A stretch of 64,000 bases of DNA from Sporopachydermia quercuum (GCA_001599295.1 BCGN01000004.1:1116346-1180345), one strand, 5' to 3'. Counted from the stretch's first letter, positions 19,836-30,186 are shown. Numbers and translations are program-made. The notes: generated by a model not told the origin, from the letters alone.

Positions 19836-20813
19836 ATGGTTGATTCATCAAAGTATACATACTCTTTCAACACATCTATTCTACTTGCATTCCTTCTGAC
19901 ATTTGTATATGTAGGGTCATTGTATACTCTTCGNTCAACTAGAGTTTCAACCGCCGTTTTCAGAAACGATGTTGAAGTTGTATATATGAGATGCATTGTG
20001 ATCTGTTTGGTGACACTCTTACTTATTGCATTAACACCGACGATTGTTTACGCCTTAGGTGGATCTAAAACATGGATCACAGCTTTTGCCTCGATGAGAG
20101 TGATAATCGGGTTATCTTTGAAGAAACGACAAGATATACCAGTGTTTAGTTTGATATCAGCAATAACAACATGCAATGATTTGATCAAAGTCATTATCCT
20201 TACAATGACTTTTTACTCGGGTTCGATATTGGAGAAATTCTTACTGAGTCATAGATTGCAACCGTGTAATACTTGGAATCACGTAACTGAGAACGTCAAT
20301 AAGATTAACGACAGTGTATTAGCATTTGTTCATCAGACTGATATGAACAACATATATCATTTACGAGACTATTTTATTGGACCACTTACTGAGGAGATTG
20401 TTTTCAGATCATGCCTCATGGCAGTTTCTCTGCCATCCAAACCGCCTGTCAGTTATCTACTTTTCATTACGCCGCTTTACTTTGGCGTTGCCCATATTCA
20501 TCATGCTTACAATTTATATCTGGAAGGAGTTCATTCAGTAAAAATGATAGTTTTCTCTACTGCTTTTCAGTTTCTCTATACATACTTGTTTGGGATTTAT
20601 GCCACTTTTCTCTTCCTTCGAACTGGCACCGTTTGGAGTTGTGTCTTAGCCCATATTGTTTGCAATTTATTTGGCGTTCCTTTTATAGGAAGAATACCTG
20701 GAAGTCTTTGGAAGACTTCGGTTTATTATTTCATTTTGGTTGGTGGGTTTGTCGCTTTTGGTTTTCTATTATTCCCACTTTCTGTCAGTGGACATTCGAT
20801 AATTCAGTGGTAG
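19836..20813 (+). CDS. RCE1: CAAX prenyl protease 2
   Basis: A 325-residue multi-pass membrane protein, close to yeast Rce1 (315). It carries the ABI/CPBP motifs: EEIVFR with the Glu pair at 186-187 and Arg at 191, FGVAHIHHAYN with His at 220, and a third motif AHIVCNLFGVP. These residues form the glutamate/histidine active site. Rce1 is an ER-membrane endopeptidase that removes the AAX tripeptide from farnesylated or geranylgeranylated proteins such as Ras and a-factor-type pheromones. About eight hydrophobic segments are visible. One N falls in codon 33, outside the catalytic motifs. Confidence 0.93.
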   Translation: MVDSSKYTYSFNTSILLAFLLTFVYVGSLYTLXSTRVSTAVFRNDVEVVYMRCIVICLVTLLLIALTPTIVYALGGSKTWITAFASMRVIIGLSLKKRQDIPVFSLISAITTCNDLIKVIILTMTFYSGSILEKFLLSHRLQPCNTWNHVTENVNKINDSVLAFVHQTDMNNIYHLRDYFIGPLTEEIVFRSCLMAVSLPSKPPVSYLLFITPLYFGVAHIHHAYNLYLEGVHSVKMIVFSTAFQFLYTYLFGIYATFLFLRTGTVWSCVLAHIVCNLFGVPFIGRIPGSLWKTSVYYFILVGGFVAFGFLLFPLSVSGHSIIQW

Positions 20814-21896
20814 ATCGGTTGGTATTTCTTATGTATTATAGTTAATGACATAGACTTGCTTTTTTTTGGTGACTACGAAGAGTTAGAATGAATGTATGAA
20901 TTGAATAAGTAGATTTTCTTGGTACATTGATTGTATATCGATCGACAATTGAGTGTTCTGCCTTGATTAGAATTAAATATGAAGAATCGATTATTTCATC
21001 TCTATTTTGCGTACAAGTAGTATTGAATGCTTCATCAGGGAGATGTTTGAGAAAAGGGGCTACAGCTAGTATAAACCAGTGCTTGATGATACCTCTTGAA
21101 TATTTCTTGTTATTGTAATAGGTGACTCAGCTTAGGCCTAAATCTATACTTATCTTCATAATTGAATGTTGTGTTATATTTGTGATACAAGCTCTGAGCA
21201 TCAAGCATGCAATTTGTTATACTTTGATTTTTTATCTCTTTTCACGCTATAATTTGATTCAAAACATATTATTCTTTTTTCTATNTTATTCCTTTCGTGA
21301 GGATATATTAATTTTGCTGCATCAATCAACGAAAACTAGTACCAAAAAAAAAATTCTTATTCATTTACTNTGCCCTTCCTCATCGCATCTCGNGTACTTA
21401 ACCGGTCAACTACTACTCTAATACCATGCACTTTCAACCTATCCATCTTATATATTACTATAAATATAGATACNGTTTGTAGTTATTATATTTCTATTAA
21501 TTTATAAACCATCAACGTTTCCTTCATCATAGGTTTTATTTATCTATTNAGTTCCCTTACTTCTTGTCATTTACATTGATCCGTTTCTCTATTTTTTCTC
21601 TTTGCATATGTTCAGAAATTAGCTTACCGCGTTATTAATTGTACGTTTCTTTTTTNTTGTTCCTTTTTTTTTTACACGCTAATGAAAATGAAGATCTAAT
21701 ATTTACTCTGTGGTGACAAGGTATTATTTTTACTTCAGAAATTTCTTCTACTATTTACTATACGATAGACAATTCACGTCATAAAGAAATTAAAGCTCAA
21801 TAATAGAGCGATCAAATCATTTCTTAAAACCCTGTAGTAGCAGTCGACTGACGCGTCATAGTACCAGCTACTCACTTCAAGCGTTAATAAATCACA
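20814..21896. promoter_or_regulatory. Intergenic region RCE1-RAD18, including the RAD18 promoter
   Basis: About 1.1 kb, AT-rich with pyrimidine runs (for example 21,665-21,673) and several N bases. Only short, hydrophobic, unconserved frames occur. A single MCB lies just before RAD18. Confidence 0.5.
21851..21856. promoter_or_regulatory. MluI cell-cycle box upstream of RAD18
   Basis: ACGCGT in the palindromic context TGACGCGTCA, 41 bp before the ATG. DNA-repair and replication genes in yeasts are often MBF targets. The short distance could also place it within the 5' leader. Confidence 0.45.
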
Positions 21897-23429
21897 ATGG
21901 AAATACCAGATCCTTCAGATTGGAAGGGAACAGCAGTACCAGGACTAGCGGAATTAGAGTCGTTATTATATTGCCATGTTTGCAAAGATTTTTTAAAAGC
22001 TCCAGTGATAACATCATGTAGTCATACCTTTTGTTCTCTATGTATTAGACGCCACCTCTCCACGGAGGCTATATGTCCAGTGTGTCGGGAACAACAATTG
22101 GAAGTTCAATTAAGAAAAAACACAGCAGTTGAGGATTTAGTAATCTGCTTTCAAAGAATACGGCNGGACTTATTGGCACTAGCTAAAGCTAAGGAAAACT
22201 GTCCTCAGAGCATTGATGACCATGAGAGTGATAGAGAGAAAGAAATTGATAATGACTATGAAAATGAAAATGGAAAGGTGCATGATGAAATAGAAGTCGA
22301 ATCTGATTCTTCTACAACTCACAAGGATATTTTATATGAAGTCAGATCTGCTGAGAAGAGAAAAGCCACAAGACAAGAGCGTCAGAAGCAGCCGCATGTG
22401 AATTGGGATAATTATGAAGATTCAACCGATAGTCTTGGAGAGAACAAAGACACTTCATTGATAATTTTATCAGACCAATCTGAATACGAAGATCCTGAAG
22501 ATAGTACATTCAACATAGATGAACATGAAAATAAGAAGCGGAAAGTAAAACAAATTAAGAATAGATCAGCTACTAAAACAAGTACATCATTTGCACCTTG
22601 TCCAATTTGTCATAAGATGTTCCCAATTAAAGATCTGGAAACCACCCATATTGACGAGTGTCTAAATAATTCTCAATTTTCCTCTGTCAATAATTCAACT
22701 AAATCTTCAAAACACTCAACTCAAGCTACATTATTACCTCAGAAACATCAAAAAGTGAAAACTAAACCAACTTATCGTTATGCACCTTCTAGTTCCTCTA
22801 CTACCAGTTCAACCACTATATCTAACGAACCAAAAAAGAAACTTTCCAAGATAAATTTTAATCTGCTGAAAGATTCCAAATTGAAAGACAAATTATCTCA
22901 ACTAGGACTACCGGTAAACGGGAATCGGACTTTACTTGAGAGAAGATATACTGAATGGTGTAGTTTATGGAATGCCAATTTAGATGCGAAAAATCCTCTT
23001 TCTGAGCGACAGTTGAAAAGAAACTTGAATGCTTGGGAGGACTCATTCAAGGCATCATTAGAAGGCTCCAAAGAAAAAAAAGATTTTGATGCAAAGGAAT
23101 GGGCTGAAAATTTCAATGGAGATTTCAAAGATTTGATAGAAAAAGCTCGGAAAGGGTTGCAACAAAATGGATCGGCCGAGGAAAATACTAGACCAAATGG
23201 TCGTAGCATTACCACAGATAGCTGTGTCAATGATGAGAATCAATCAGATAGCAATACCGTCACCAAAACAGATACGGGCTCCGTCGAATTAGGTCGTAAA
23301 TCAAATGCAAATCAAAATACTGACGATCAGAATACAAGTGACAATCAAAAAGTGATAGAGGATAAATCAACAAACATAGAGGAACTATTTCTACCGACAG
23401 AAATAATAAGTTCAAGTGAAGGTCCATAA
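21897..23429 (+). CDS. RAD18: E3 ubiquitin ligase Rad18 (PCNA ubiquitination)
   Basis: A 510-residue protein with the full Rad18 layout. The C3HC4 RING finger spans about 26-65 (CHVCKDFLKAPVITSCSHTF, then CSLCIRRH, CPVC). A UBZ4 zinc finger at about 239-260 has CPICHKMF and HIDEC. A SAP DNA-binding motif lies at about 326-360 (KDKLSQLGLPVNGNRTLLER). The helical region after it corresponds to the Rad6-binding segment. With Rad6 it monoubiquitinates PCNA at stalled forks and starts translesion synthesis. The C-terminal 110 residues are low-complexity. In S. cerevisiae RAD18 (YCR066W) is followed by SED4 and ATG15, as here by SEC12 and, one gene later, ATG15. Confidence 0.95.
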   Translation: MEIPDPSDWKGTAVPGLAELESLLYCHVCKDFLKAPVITSCSHTFCSLCIRRHLSTEAICPVCREQQLEVQLRKNTAVEDLVICFQRIRXDLLALAKAKENCPQSIDDHESDREKEIDNDYENENGKVHDEIEVESDSSTTHKDILYEVRSAEKRKATRQERQKQPHVNWDNYEDSTDSLGENKDTSLIILSDQSEYEDPEDSTFNIDEHENKKRKVKQIKNRSATKTSTSFAPCPICHKMFPIKDLETTHIDECLNNSQFSSVNNSTKSSKHSTQATLLPQKHQKVKTKPTYRYAPSSSSTTSSTTISNEPKKKLSKINFNLLKDSKLKDKLSQLGLPVNGNRTLLERRYTEWCSLWNANLDAKNPLSERQLKRNLNAWEDSFKASLEGSKEKKDFDAKEWAENFNGDFKDLIEKARKGLQQNGSAEENTRPNGRSITTDSCVNDENQSDSNTVTKTDTGSVELGRKSNANQNTDDQNTSDNQKVIEDKSTNIEELFLPTEIISSSEGP

Positions 23430-23570
23430 TTGAATGTTTAATTTGATAATTCATACTAGCATACTAACTTACATAATCATTTGCATTATAAGTAACATAA
23501 CATTAATTCAAATTCAGATATCTTCAAGAACTATTTACATTACTTCTTCGACAGAATCTCCGTCAGGATA

Positions 23571-25649
23571 TTATTGAGCATCTGGTGCTACTTCATCACC
23601 AATAAAATTTTCAATTGCATTAACTGCATCGACAATGTTCTTTGCTGCATCTACAATTTTTTCTTGTAACGGCGTTTCCTCNGATTGTTCAGCCTCAGAA
23701 TCAGCTTCAGGGACGGTCTCAGCATCAGCATCGGAATTAGCACCAGAATCAGTATCAGTTGTTTCTGGTTCCTTTTCAATACTGCTTTCTACTGTAGCTG
23801 TGTCATCAATAACAGTTTCTTCAGAAGCATCAATTTCTGAATCATCATTTACAAGAAAATCAGTTGAAGCTTGTTCCTGAGAATCAACAGATGTATCGGA
23901 TATCGTTTGAGTTTTGGTGACTGTTAATGTCAATGTTTCAGTTTCTTCCTCTTTTTTATCATTACCATCAACAGGCTCATCAACAGACTCCTCGACATTT
24001 TCAGCGTCTGCATTTTTGGAGGCAATGGTATATTCTTCGTCTTCTTTTTCATCCTGTTCTTTTTCTGCTTCTTTTCCCTCTTCTTCAGTTTCGTCGCTCC
24101 CCAAGATCAGTGTCTCTGTAGCTGTTTCATCCTCACTCTCTGTTTCCACAATCGACTCACTTGCCTCAGCCAGTTTCTTTGCTTCTTCCTTTAAAACTTC
24201 ATGCTCAATAACCTTTTCTGCTTCCATTTTATCAACAATAGACTCAGCAGCATACAATTTTTCATATATCTCTTCAAGAACAGATACATCTGTAGGTTCA
24301 ATCTGTATATGCAAATCACTCAGGACTTCCAACTCTTCTTGCTCAAGACCAGTTATAACTGGCTCTTCAACAGATGTCAAACTTGTTTTACCCAAAACNT
24401 TCAAATTCTTTGATTCAATGATTTCTATCAAATCATTGAGAAGCCTTTCTTTGGTAACCTTTTCAATGATGACTGCAAACAATACAATGAACAATACACT
24501 GAGAAGTGAATACACTAACGTGTCACGCGATTTATGAATGTCACCTGAAACAGGTAAACGGATCAGATTCAACGTATTGGCAGCAGAAGTAGATGCAAGT
24601 ATAGCGCCAGAAGGACTAAATGTTAATGAGGTGATGGCAAATGGATGGATATAATGGAAAATAGCTTCCTGTTTGAAAGTCGATGGATTGAGGAGTATAA
24701 TTGATATCGAAGATGTAGCAATTGCAATGAAATTAGGAGCGATGGATAAAGCCGTAACTCCTTTATCTTTCTTGGAGAAAACCCTTGTTCTAACAAACTT
24801 TTGACTTCTGATATCAACTTCGCCTAATGAAATTCCTCCTCCTGTACTATATGCAATAATGACTGAATTTTCGCCTTTAAACCTCATACGAGAAAACTTG
24901 CCCTTTGACCCCAATGTCTTTATTGATACTGAGGCTATTTGCTTCAATCGTTTTTCACTTTCAGTTAAATCATACACTTTCAGCTCAGTAGAGGTAAGAA
25001 CAGCCAGTTTTCCTTCCTGTGTTATATCTAAATCTGCAATAGAAGCATCCAATGTAAGATCAATGACAATTTCCTGGGGGGTATTAAAATTAAGGCAAAT
25101 TCTCAATTCTGCTTTATCGTCAGAAGAAGCAACTATCAAAGCACTTGCCACCGCAGGTTTCTCATCTCCTTGGTTATCAGATGAAAAATGTACCATTCTG
25201 ACAAATTTTTGATAAACAGAAGGGTCCTTTGACTTGAAAACCTGTAGAGATCCTATAGGTTTCAATTTGTAGTCATTACTATTCTTACCCTCACTTAAAC
25301 TATTGCTTCCCAGTTTCAGAATTCTCAAATGATCATTCTCACCTTTCTCAACCACAGCAGTATTTCGATTCACACCAGCAAGTAAGTTCTTACCAACCAG
25401 ATCAACATCCGCACTCATTACACAATCTTCATTTTCTTCAAACACATAATGTGACAAAACGCTAACTTTGGCATTTTGTTCTTCGTTGATACCAATGCTT
25501 GTGTCAATATCAAGAATCGTCACCTTATTCTTGACCCCATTTTTGCCTTCTCCACCACCACCAGCAACTAGTAGAACATTCTCCGAAAGAAACTGACTAC
25601 AGTATAGTGGATATTTCAAATCCGTGGTATTATCTGTTGATATCTTCAT
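23571..25649 (-). CDS. SEC12: Sec12-type Sar1 guanine-nucleotide exchange factor
   Basis: A 692-residue type II membrane protein. The cytosolic WD40 propeller spans about 1-370, including the potassium-binding-loop-like GGGGEGKNG near residue 31. A single transmembrane segment lies at about 378-396 (YSLLSVLFIVLFAVIIEKV). The roughly 295-residue lumenal tail is highly acidic (Glu/Asp/Ser/Thr), longer than in S. cerevisiae Sec12 (471 residues in total). It ends GDEVAPDAQ, without an HDEL-type signal. Sec12 activates Sar1 on the ER to start COPII coat assembly. This species has one gene here where S. cerevisiae has the SEC12/SED4 duplicate pair. The gene is divergent from the pyridoxal kinase, as SEC12 and BUD17 are in yeast. 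Confidence 0.92.
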   Translation of the reverse strand: MKISTDNTTDLKYPLYCSQFLSENVLLVAGGGGEGKNGVKNKVTILDIDTSIGINEEQNAKVSVLSHYVFEENEDCVMSADVDLVGKNLLAGVNRNTAVVEKGENDHLRILKLGSNSLSEGKNSNDYKLKPIGSLQVFKSKDPSVYQKFVRMVHFSSDNQGDEKPAVASALIVASSDDKAELRICLNFNTPQEIVIDLTLDASIADLDITQEGKLAVLTSTELKVYDLTESEKRLKQIASVSIKTLGSKGKFSRMRFKGENSVIIAYSTGGGISLGEVDIRSQKFVRTRVFSKKDKGVTALSIAPNFIAIATSSISIILLNPSTFKQEAIFHYIHPFAITSLTFSPSGAILASTSAANTLNLIRLPVSGDIHKSRDTLVYSLLSVLFIVLFAVIIEKVTKERLLNDLIEIIESKNLXVLGKTSLTSVEEPVITGLEQEELEVLSDLHIQIEPTDVSVLEEIYEKLYAAESIVDKMEAEKVIEHEVLKEEAKKLAEASESIVETESEDETATETLILGSDETEEEGKEAEKEQDEKEDEEYTIASKNADAENVEESVDEPVDGNDKKEEETETLTLTVTKTQTISDTSVDSQEQASTDFLVNDDSEIDASEETVIDDTATVESSIEKEPETTDTDSGANSDADAETVPEADSEAEQXEETPLQEKIVDAAKNIVDAVNAIENFIGDEVAPDAQ

Positions 25650-26313
25650 TATAACTATTGTGATATCGTTCCTAGTTCCCGTCTATGCAAACAAAGCCCT
25701 AGAAATCCTTAAATCTGTTTAAATGAATCAATCAGCCAGCCAATCAATCAATAACTCAATAATAAATTCCATTCAATGNACATGAATCAAACTCTGCAGA
25801 AATAAATCAATCAATTACCATACAAACTTGCTAATGTTAATTCCAATGNATTCATAGCCTTGTAATAGCTAATTATGGATGGTCTTAATCTAATCTCAAG
25901 CAGTACCCATCACCTTAATTGTGGAGATGGTGATGAAAAGAAAACCCGCATGACATGTAACCCCCCAAAAAAGAACCAGCTTTCAATTACAATGTATGGC
26001 CATAATGTAACTCGAAGCAGGGGTGTACAGGAGACGTTTGCGAAAGAAAAACCAAGGGTCATTCTAAAGATGATAANATCTCGAATACCCTTCATCTCTC
26101 ATTACGGCTGTAAGCTCAGATGAAAAGTTAGCGTTTATTGACTACCGAGAATATTGAAAAGGCTCCTCTTGCTTGTGCGTATGACGAGTAATCTGTAATA
26201 AATGATGGAAGGCAGTTATTAATGTGGAATGAGTTGATTGGAGCATGTACAGTACGATTTAGGAGCGTTTGAGCTTTTTGATTGGAGGAAAGAGATCGGA
26301 TTATACATAGGTA
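25650..26313. promoter_or_regulatory. Divergent promoter region SEC12/BUD17
   Basis: A 664 bp spacer. Runs of AATCAATCAAT-like repeats occur at about 25,725-25,815. Short frames here lack any similarity I recognise. Confidence 0.45.
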
Positions 26314-27186
26314 ATGACGAAAGATATACTGTGCATTCAGTCACATGTGTCACATGGATATGTTGGTAACAGAGCAGCTGCATTTCCTTTACAATATTTA
26401 GGATGGAATGTTGATGCGTTGAATACGGTACAGTTTTCAAATCATCCAGGCTACGGGAGATTTGGCGGATCAAGTTTTACTGGTGAAGAAATCGGGACTG
26501 TATATCAAGATGGATTGAAAAAAATTGGTCTGAAATTTGATGCTCTTATAACTGGTTATGTTAGAGACGAAGGAGGATTGAAAGCGATAGGAAAGATCGG
26601 TCGTGACTTACAAGAAGAAAAACAGGGCAAGCTTGTATGGTTATTAGATCCAGTTTTAGGCGATAATGGTAAACTATATGTACAGGAATCCATAATTCCT
26701 GTGTATAAAGAAATATTGAAGGCAGGTGGAGTATCAATAGTAACTCCTAATCAATTTGAAGCTCAAATACTTTCCGGCGTTGAGATTACTGATAGAGCAA
26801 GTTGCGAGAAAGCCATTTCGGTGCTACAGAATGAATTCAACATTCCAATTGTTGTCATCACATCGTGCGAGTGGGAAGGTAAACTGTATTGTCTAGCCAG
26901 CGATAGCAGAGTCAAAGGAAAAGTAATACACGACTTTGAAATAGAGAAATATCCCTGCGGCTTTGCTGGAAGTGGTGATCTGTTTGCTGCTCTTATTATT
27001 GACAAATTTTTCAAATATAATCAGTCCGATATTAAATCAACAATCGCCGACTGCTTGCAAATTATTGGTGAAGTATTGAAACTGTCGTATCAAAATCAGC
27101 TGGAACACAATAATAAACAAGGCATTGACTCAGTCTCTTATGTATATAAACTTTCTTTAATACAGTCAAAGCAATGGTTTGTATGA
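26314..27186 (+). CDS. BUD17: Pyridoxal kinase (Bud16/Bud17 family)
   Basis: A 290-residue ribokinase-fold enzyme. The N-terminus (ILCIQSHVSHGYVGNRAAAF, then ALNTVQFSNHPGY) is the pyridoxal kinase signature. DPVLGDNG at about 113-120 and GFAGSGDLFAAL at about 216-227 provide the ATP/Mg site and the catalytic Asp. It phosphorylates pyridoxal, pyridoxine or pyridoxamine at the 5' position. The symbol BUD17 is chosen over BUD16 because yeast BUD17 (YNR027W) is divergent from SEC12 (YNR026C), as here, and because the N-terminal motif reads ALNTVQFSNH. Confidence 0.9.
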   Translation: MTKDILCIQSHVSHGYVGNRAAAFPLQYLGWNVDALNTVQFSNHPGYGRFGGSSFTGEEIGTVYQDGLKKIGLKFDALITGYVRDEGGLKAIGKIGRDLQEEKQGKLVWLLDPVLGDNGKLYVQESIIPVYKEILKAGGVSIVTPNQFEAQILSGVEITDRASCEKAISVLQNEFNIPIVVITSCEWEGKLYCLASDSRVKGKVIHDFEIEKYPCGFAGSGDLFAALIIDKFFKYNQSDIKSTIADCLQIIGEVLKLSYQNQLEHNNKQGIDSVSYVYKLSLIQSKQWFV

Positions 27187-27583
27187 ACAATTGTTTTGAA
27201 TTATTAATTACCAAATATCCGTCTACTCCATTATCTACCTCACTATCGACTACTAATCCGTATCTCCCTGATTTCGTTTAATGATTACATAATACTATAA
27301 AACACACCCTCTTATGCAACATCATGCAGCTGCTTCAAAACCTTATTCTAAATGAAGTTAATCAGCACTAATCACCTTGCTAAATCCTTGGGTTAAATGA
27401 TATCATTCTTCCTGGTATTCACTATCATATAGTATATTGTTATTTAACCTAGTTCTTTTTTGTTCATTCAAACAAATCCTTAGCTCTTGTTTCTCGCTAT
27501 TCAAAGATTAAATACTTACCTTTCAATGGTTTCCTATAAAGGTTTAAACGACAATCTCCTCGTCTTTCTAAACCATTTCTATT
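27187..27583. promoter_or_regulatory. ATG15 upstream region
   Basis: A 397 bp AT-rich spacer between two co-oriented genes. No factor site was identified with confidence. Confidence 0.4.
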
Positions 27584-29554
27584 ATGTATAACCCATTCCA
27601 CAACATTGGCCACCAGGCGGCAGGTTATGAGAAACTGTCTCAGGAAAGTGATCGAAGCCAGAGACCTAGTAGAAGGAAATTCCGGGGTTTTCACATCATA
27701 CTCAGTTTACTGATAAGCTCTTCTATACTTTTTATATCTCTATGGCAAAATAAACGATACCTCAATGACCATAGTACCAGTGAATATCACCAGCACAAAC
27801 AACATGACCATCAAGAGCTATCGTCAGATGTACCCAACGAAAACTCAATCACATCAGAATTTGAATTCAGAGAAATCATATACAACCCAAACTGGTTAGC
27901 AGGTAGCAAAAGTGTTAATGACAAAGTGTCTAACTGGGATTTCTCTTCAGAGTTTCCAAGCATCCGAATCAAAGATCTCAATATAAGTCACGAGAAGTAT
28001 ATGCAATGGGCTAAAGATCATACAGATAGAATCCCAAATTTTTTTATACAATCAGACATTGATCCATTTACGACTAAACTGCAAATGCGTTCAAGTTTGG
28101 AGCCAGCCCTAGTACCAAATTATCAAAACTCTCTCAAGGATTACTTTACAACAATGTTAACTATTGAATCATCACCAGAGGAGAAGATAATGGCTCAAGA
28201 CTTCTTAGTTGAGTTCTCAGCAACAAATATGATTTTACCCAATGTTACTGATAAACTAACAATAGTTAATCTTGCTGTTATGTCAGCCGATGCTTATGTG
28301 ATTTCACCAGACGATGACTCATGGAATAATGTTATTGGAACTCCTGCTTTCAATGAAACTAGTAATGGATTTGGTTGGAATGCTACAGGAGTTAGAGGAC
28401 ATGTGTTTTCAACGAGTGATAACTCAACTGTGGTAATATCATATAAGGGAACCTCAGCAGCTTATCTGGATTCTGCAGGAGATACAGTTGACAACGACAA
28501 ACTGAATGACAATTTATTCTTTTCTTGTTGTTGCGCTAGAGTGAATTCTCTTTGGGCAACATCTTGTGACTGTTATGAGAAAGCATTTACTTGTAATCAA
28601 CCATGTTTAGAAGCAGAGTTGTTTCATAGGGATCATTACTATAAACATGCTTTACAAGTTTTCGAGCAAGTTAAAAGGAACTACCCCAATGCTCAGATTT
28701 GGCTAACAGGTCACTCTTTAGGTGGTGCTTTAGCGGCTTTAGTTGGAAGAACTTATGGCATTCCAGTTGTATCATTTGAAGCACCTGGTGAACTATTAGC
28801 TGCTAAAAGGTTACATTTACCTTTACCGCCATCGATTCCTTCTATAAGAGATAACATCTTTCATTTTGGCCATACTGCAGATCCTATATTTATGGGTGTA
28901 TGTAATGGAGCTTCATCAAGTTGTTCAATTGCTGGTTATGCTATGGAGAGTCAATGTCATTCAGGGTTAATTTGTGTTTATGATGTTGTGACAGACTACG
29001 GATGGCATGTAAATATGCTTAACCATCGTATTCATGTCGTGATTGATGATATTCTTGAGTTCTACAGCCAAGCGGCTCCTTGTTTAGTACCGCCTCCTTG
29101 TAAAGACTGTTTTGATTGGAATTACGTTTGGAAAAAGTTCACTGAACCATCAACTACTACAGATGCTACTGCAACTTCAACCTCAACTATCAGTTTGAAT
29201 CTCAGTAGTATATCGACAGAAACTTTCTCTACTCGTCCTTTACCATGTAAGAAGCGGAATTGGTACGGATGGTGTATTGAATATGGAACAGTTGATGAGT
29301 CAAGCTATAGTCTTATCACTCGTACTGATAACAGTAGTTATCAGTCTACAATTCCATCGACATGGGTGACAGCATCATTCACAGCATCAGCATCAGCATC
29401 GGCATCAGCAACCGTCTCTTTTCCAGAGCCAACATCCATAACATCACATATTGATTCTGAACCAACGGAAACACCTACAACTACATCATCAGAATCAACA
29501 GATTTTCAAGGTTGTAAGGGAAGAAATTGGGTCGGCTGGTGCACGAAATGGTAG
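27584..29554 (+). CDS. ATG15: Autophagic body phospholipase Atg15
   Basis: A 656-residue protein. A single N-terminal signal-anchor (IILSLLISSSILFISLW, about 37-53) follows a short cytosolic head. A lipase_3 domain carries GHSLGGALAAL with the nucleophile Ser at about 377. Asp and His partners are expected downstream, for example in HTADP and NHRIHVV. Several NxS/T sites suit a glycosylated lumenal domain. Atg15 reaches the vacuole through the multivesicular-body route and breaks down autophagic-body membranes. The C-terminal 130 residues are a Ser/Thr-rich linker bounded by two similar motifs, CKKRNWYGWC and CKGRNWVGWC, the latter ending the protein. The S. cerevisiae protein is 520 residues. 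RAD18 and ATG15 flank SED4 in yeast (YCR066W-YCR068W), matching this arrangement. Confidence 0.95.
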   Translation: MYNPFHNIGHQAAGYEKLSQESDRSQRPSRRKFRGFHIILSLLISSSILFISLWQNKRYLNDHSTSEYHQHKQHDHQELSSDVPNENSITSEFEFREIIYNPNWLAGSKSVNDKVSNWDFSSEFPSIRIKDLNISHEKYMQWAKDHTDRIPNFFIQSDIDPFTTKLQMRSSLEPALVPNYQNSLKDYFTTMLTIESSPEEKIMAQDFLVEFSATNMILPNVTDKLTIVNLAVMSADAYVISPDDDSWNNVIGTPAFNETSNGFGWNATGVRGHVFSTSDNSTVVISYKGTSAAYLDSAGDTVDNDKLNDNLFFSCCCARVNSLWATSCDCYEKAFTCNQPCLEAELFHRDHYYKHALQVFEQVKRNYPNAQIWLTGHSLGGALAALVGRTYGIPVVSFEAPGELLAAKRLHLPLPPSIPSIRDNIFHFGHTADPIFMGVCNGASSSCSIAGYAMESQCHSGLICVYDVVTDYGWHVNMLNHRIHVVIDDILEFYSQAAPCLVPPPCKDCFDWNYVWKKFTEPSTTTDATATSTSTISLNLSSISTETFSTRPLPCKKRNWYGWCIEYGTVDESSYSLITRTDNSSYQSTIPSTWVTASFTASASASASATVSFPEPTSITSHIDSEPTETPTTTSSESTDFQGCKGRNWVGWCTKW

Positions 29555-30186
29555 AAAAAGCTCTGTCATGTATTTGGGGGGATACACATTAGTTTTAATC
29601 AATGTCAGCATTCATCAAATATAATGGTTTGTATAAAACAACTCAACATAATGAATGCAATGATACAGACATAAATAATTGATATGCTGATAGTACAAAT
29701 CTCTTTTTCTTGTTTTTTCTTTTCTTTTCTTTTCTTTTACATTTTTCTTTTGCTAAGTGAACTTGGGCATTGTTCGGATTGAGGGTTCTAACTTTTATCT
29801 TTTTATTCTTTTGGCATTCCAATATTTCAATATTCTAATCATTTTCTGAAAGAATAATAATCAAATAGTGAATAATGGTTTTTATTGATTCATATTGTAT
29901 ACAGTTTACTTGATCTTCCACCCGGTATTCATGTTTCTTTTACTTATATTGCTCATATACTTTTAAAAGGATACAACAATTTATTTCTTAATAATGGCTA
30001 GTGCTTACTACTTATTTACTATATACATAAAACCACCATGAAATTCTACTCGATGGTTGATTATTTAAGCTCGACATTCAATTTCAGACACAATATTGCA
30101 GTGTTAATAGTCATTAGCTACTTAAAAGCAAAATAAAATCACTAAAATCACCTTCAGTTCCCTTGCTCCTAGTTTTGCTCATCTGT
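29555..30186. other. Convergent spacer with a CTTTT pyrimidine tract
   Basis: A 632 bp spacer between convergent genes. Bases 29713-29738 are a plus-strand pyrimidine tract with four tandem CTTTT units. No coding or RNA signal was seen. Confidence 0.5.

Noticed and set aside
27510-27525. ATACTTACCTT, resembling the U1 snRNA 5' end
   Set aside because: It lies 60-70 bp before the ATG15 start with no Sm site or stem-loops; it is probably the chance complement of a splice donor.
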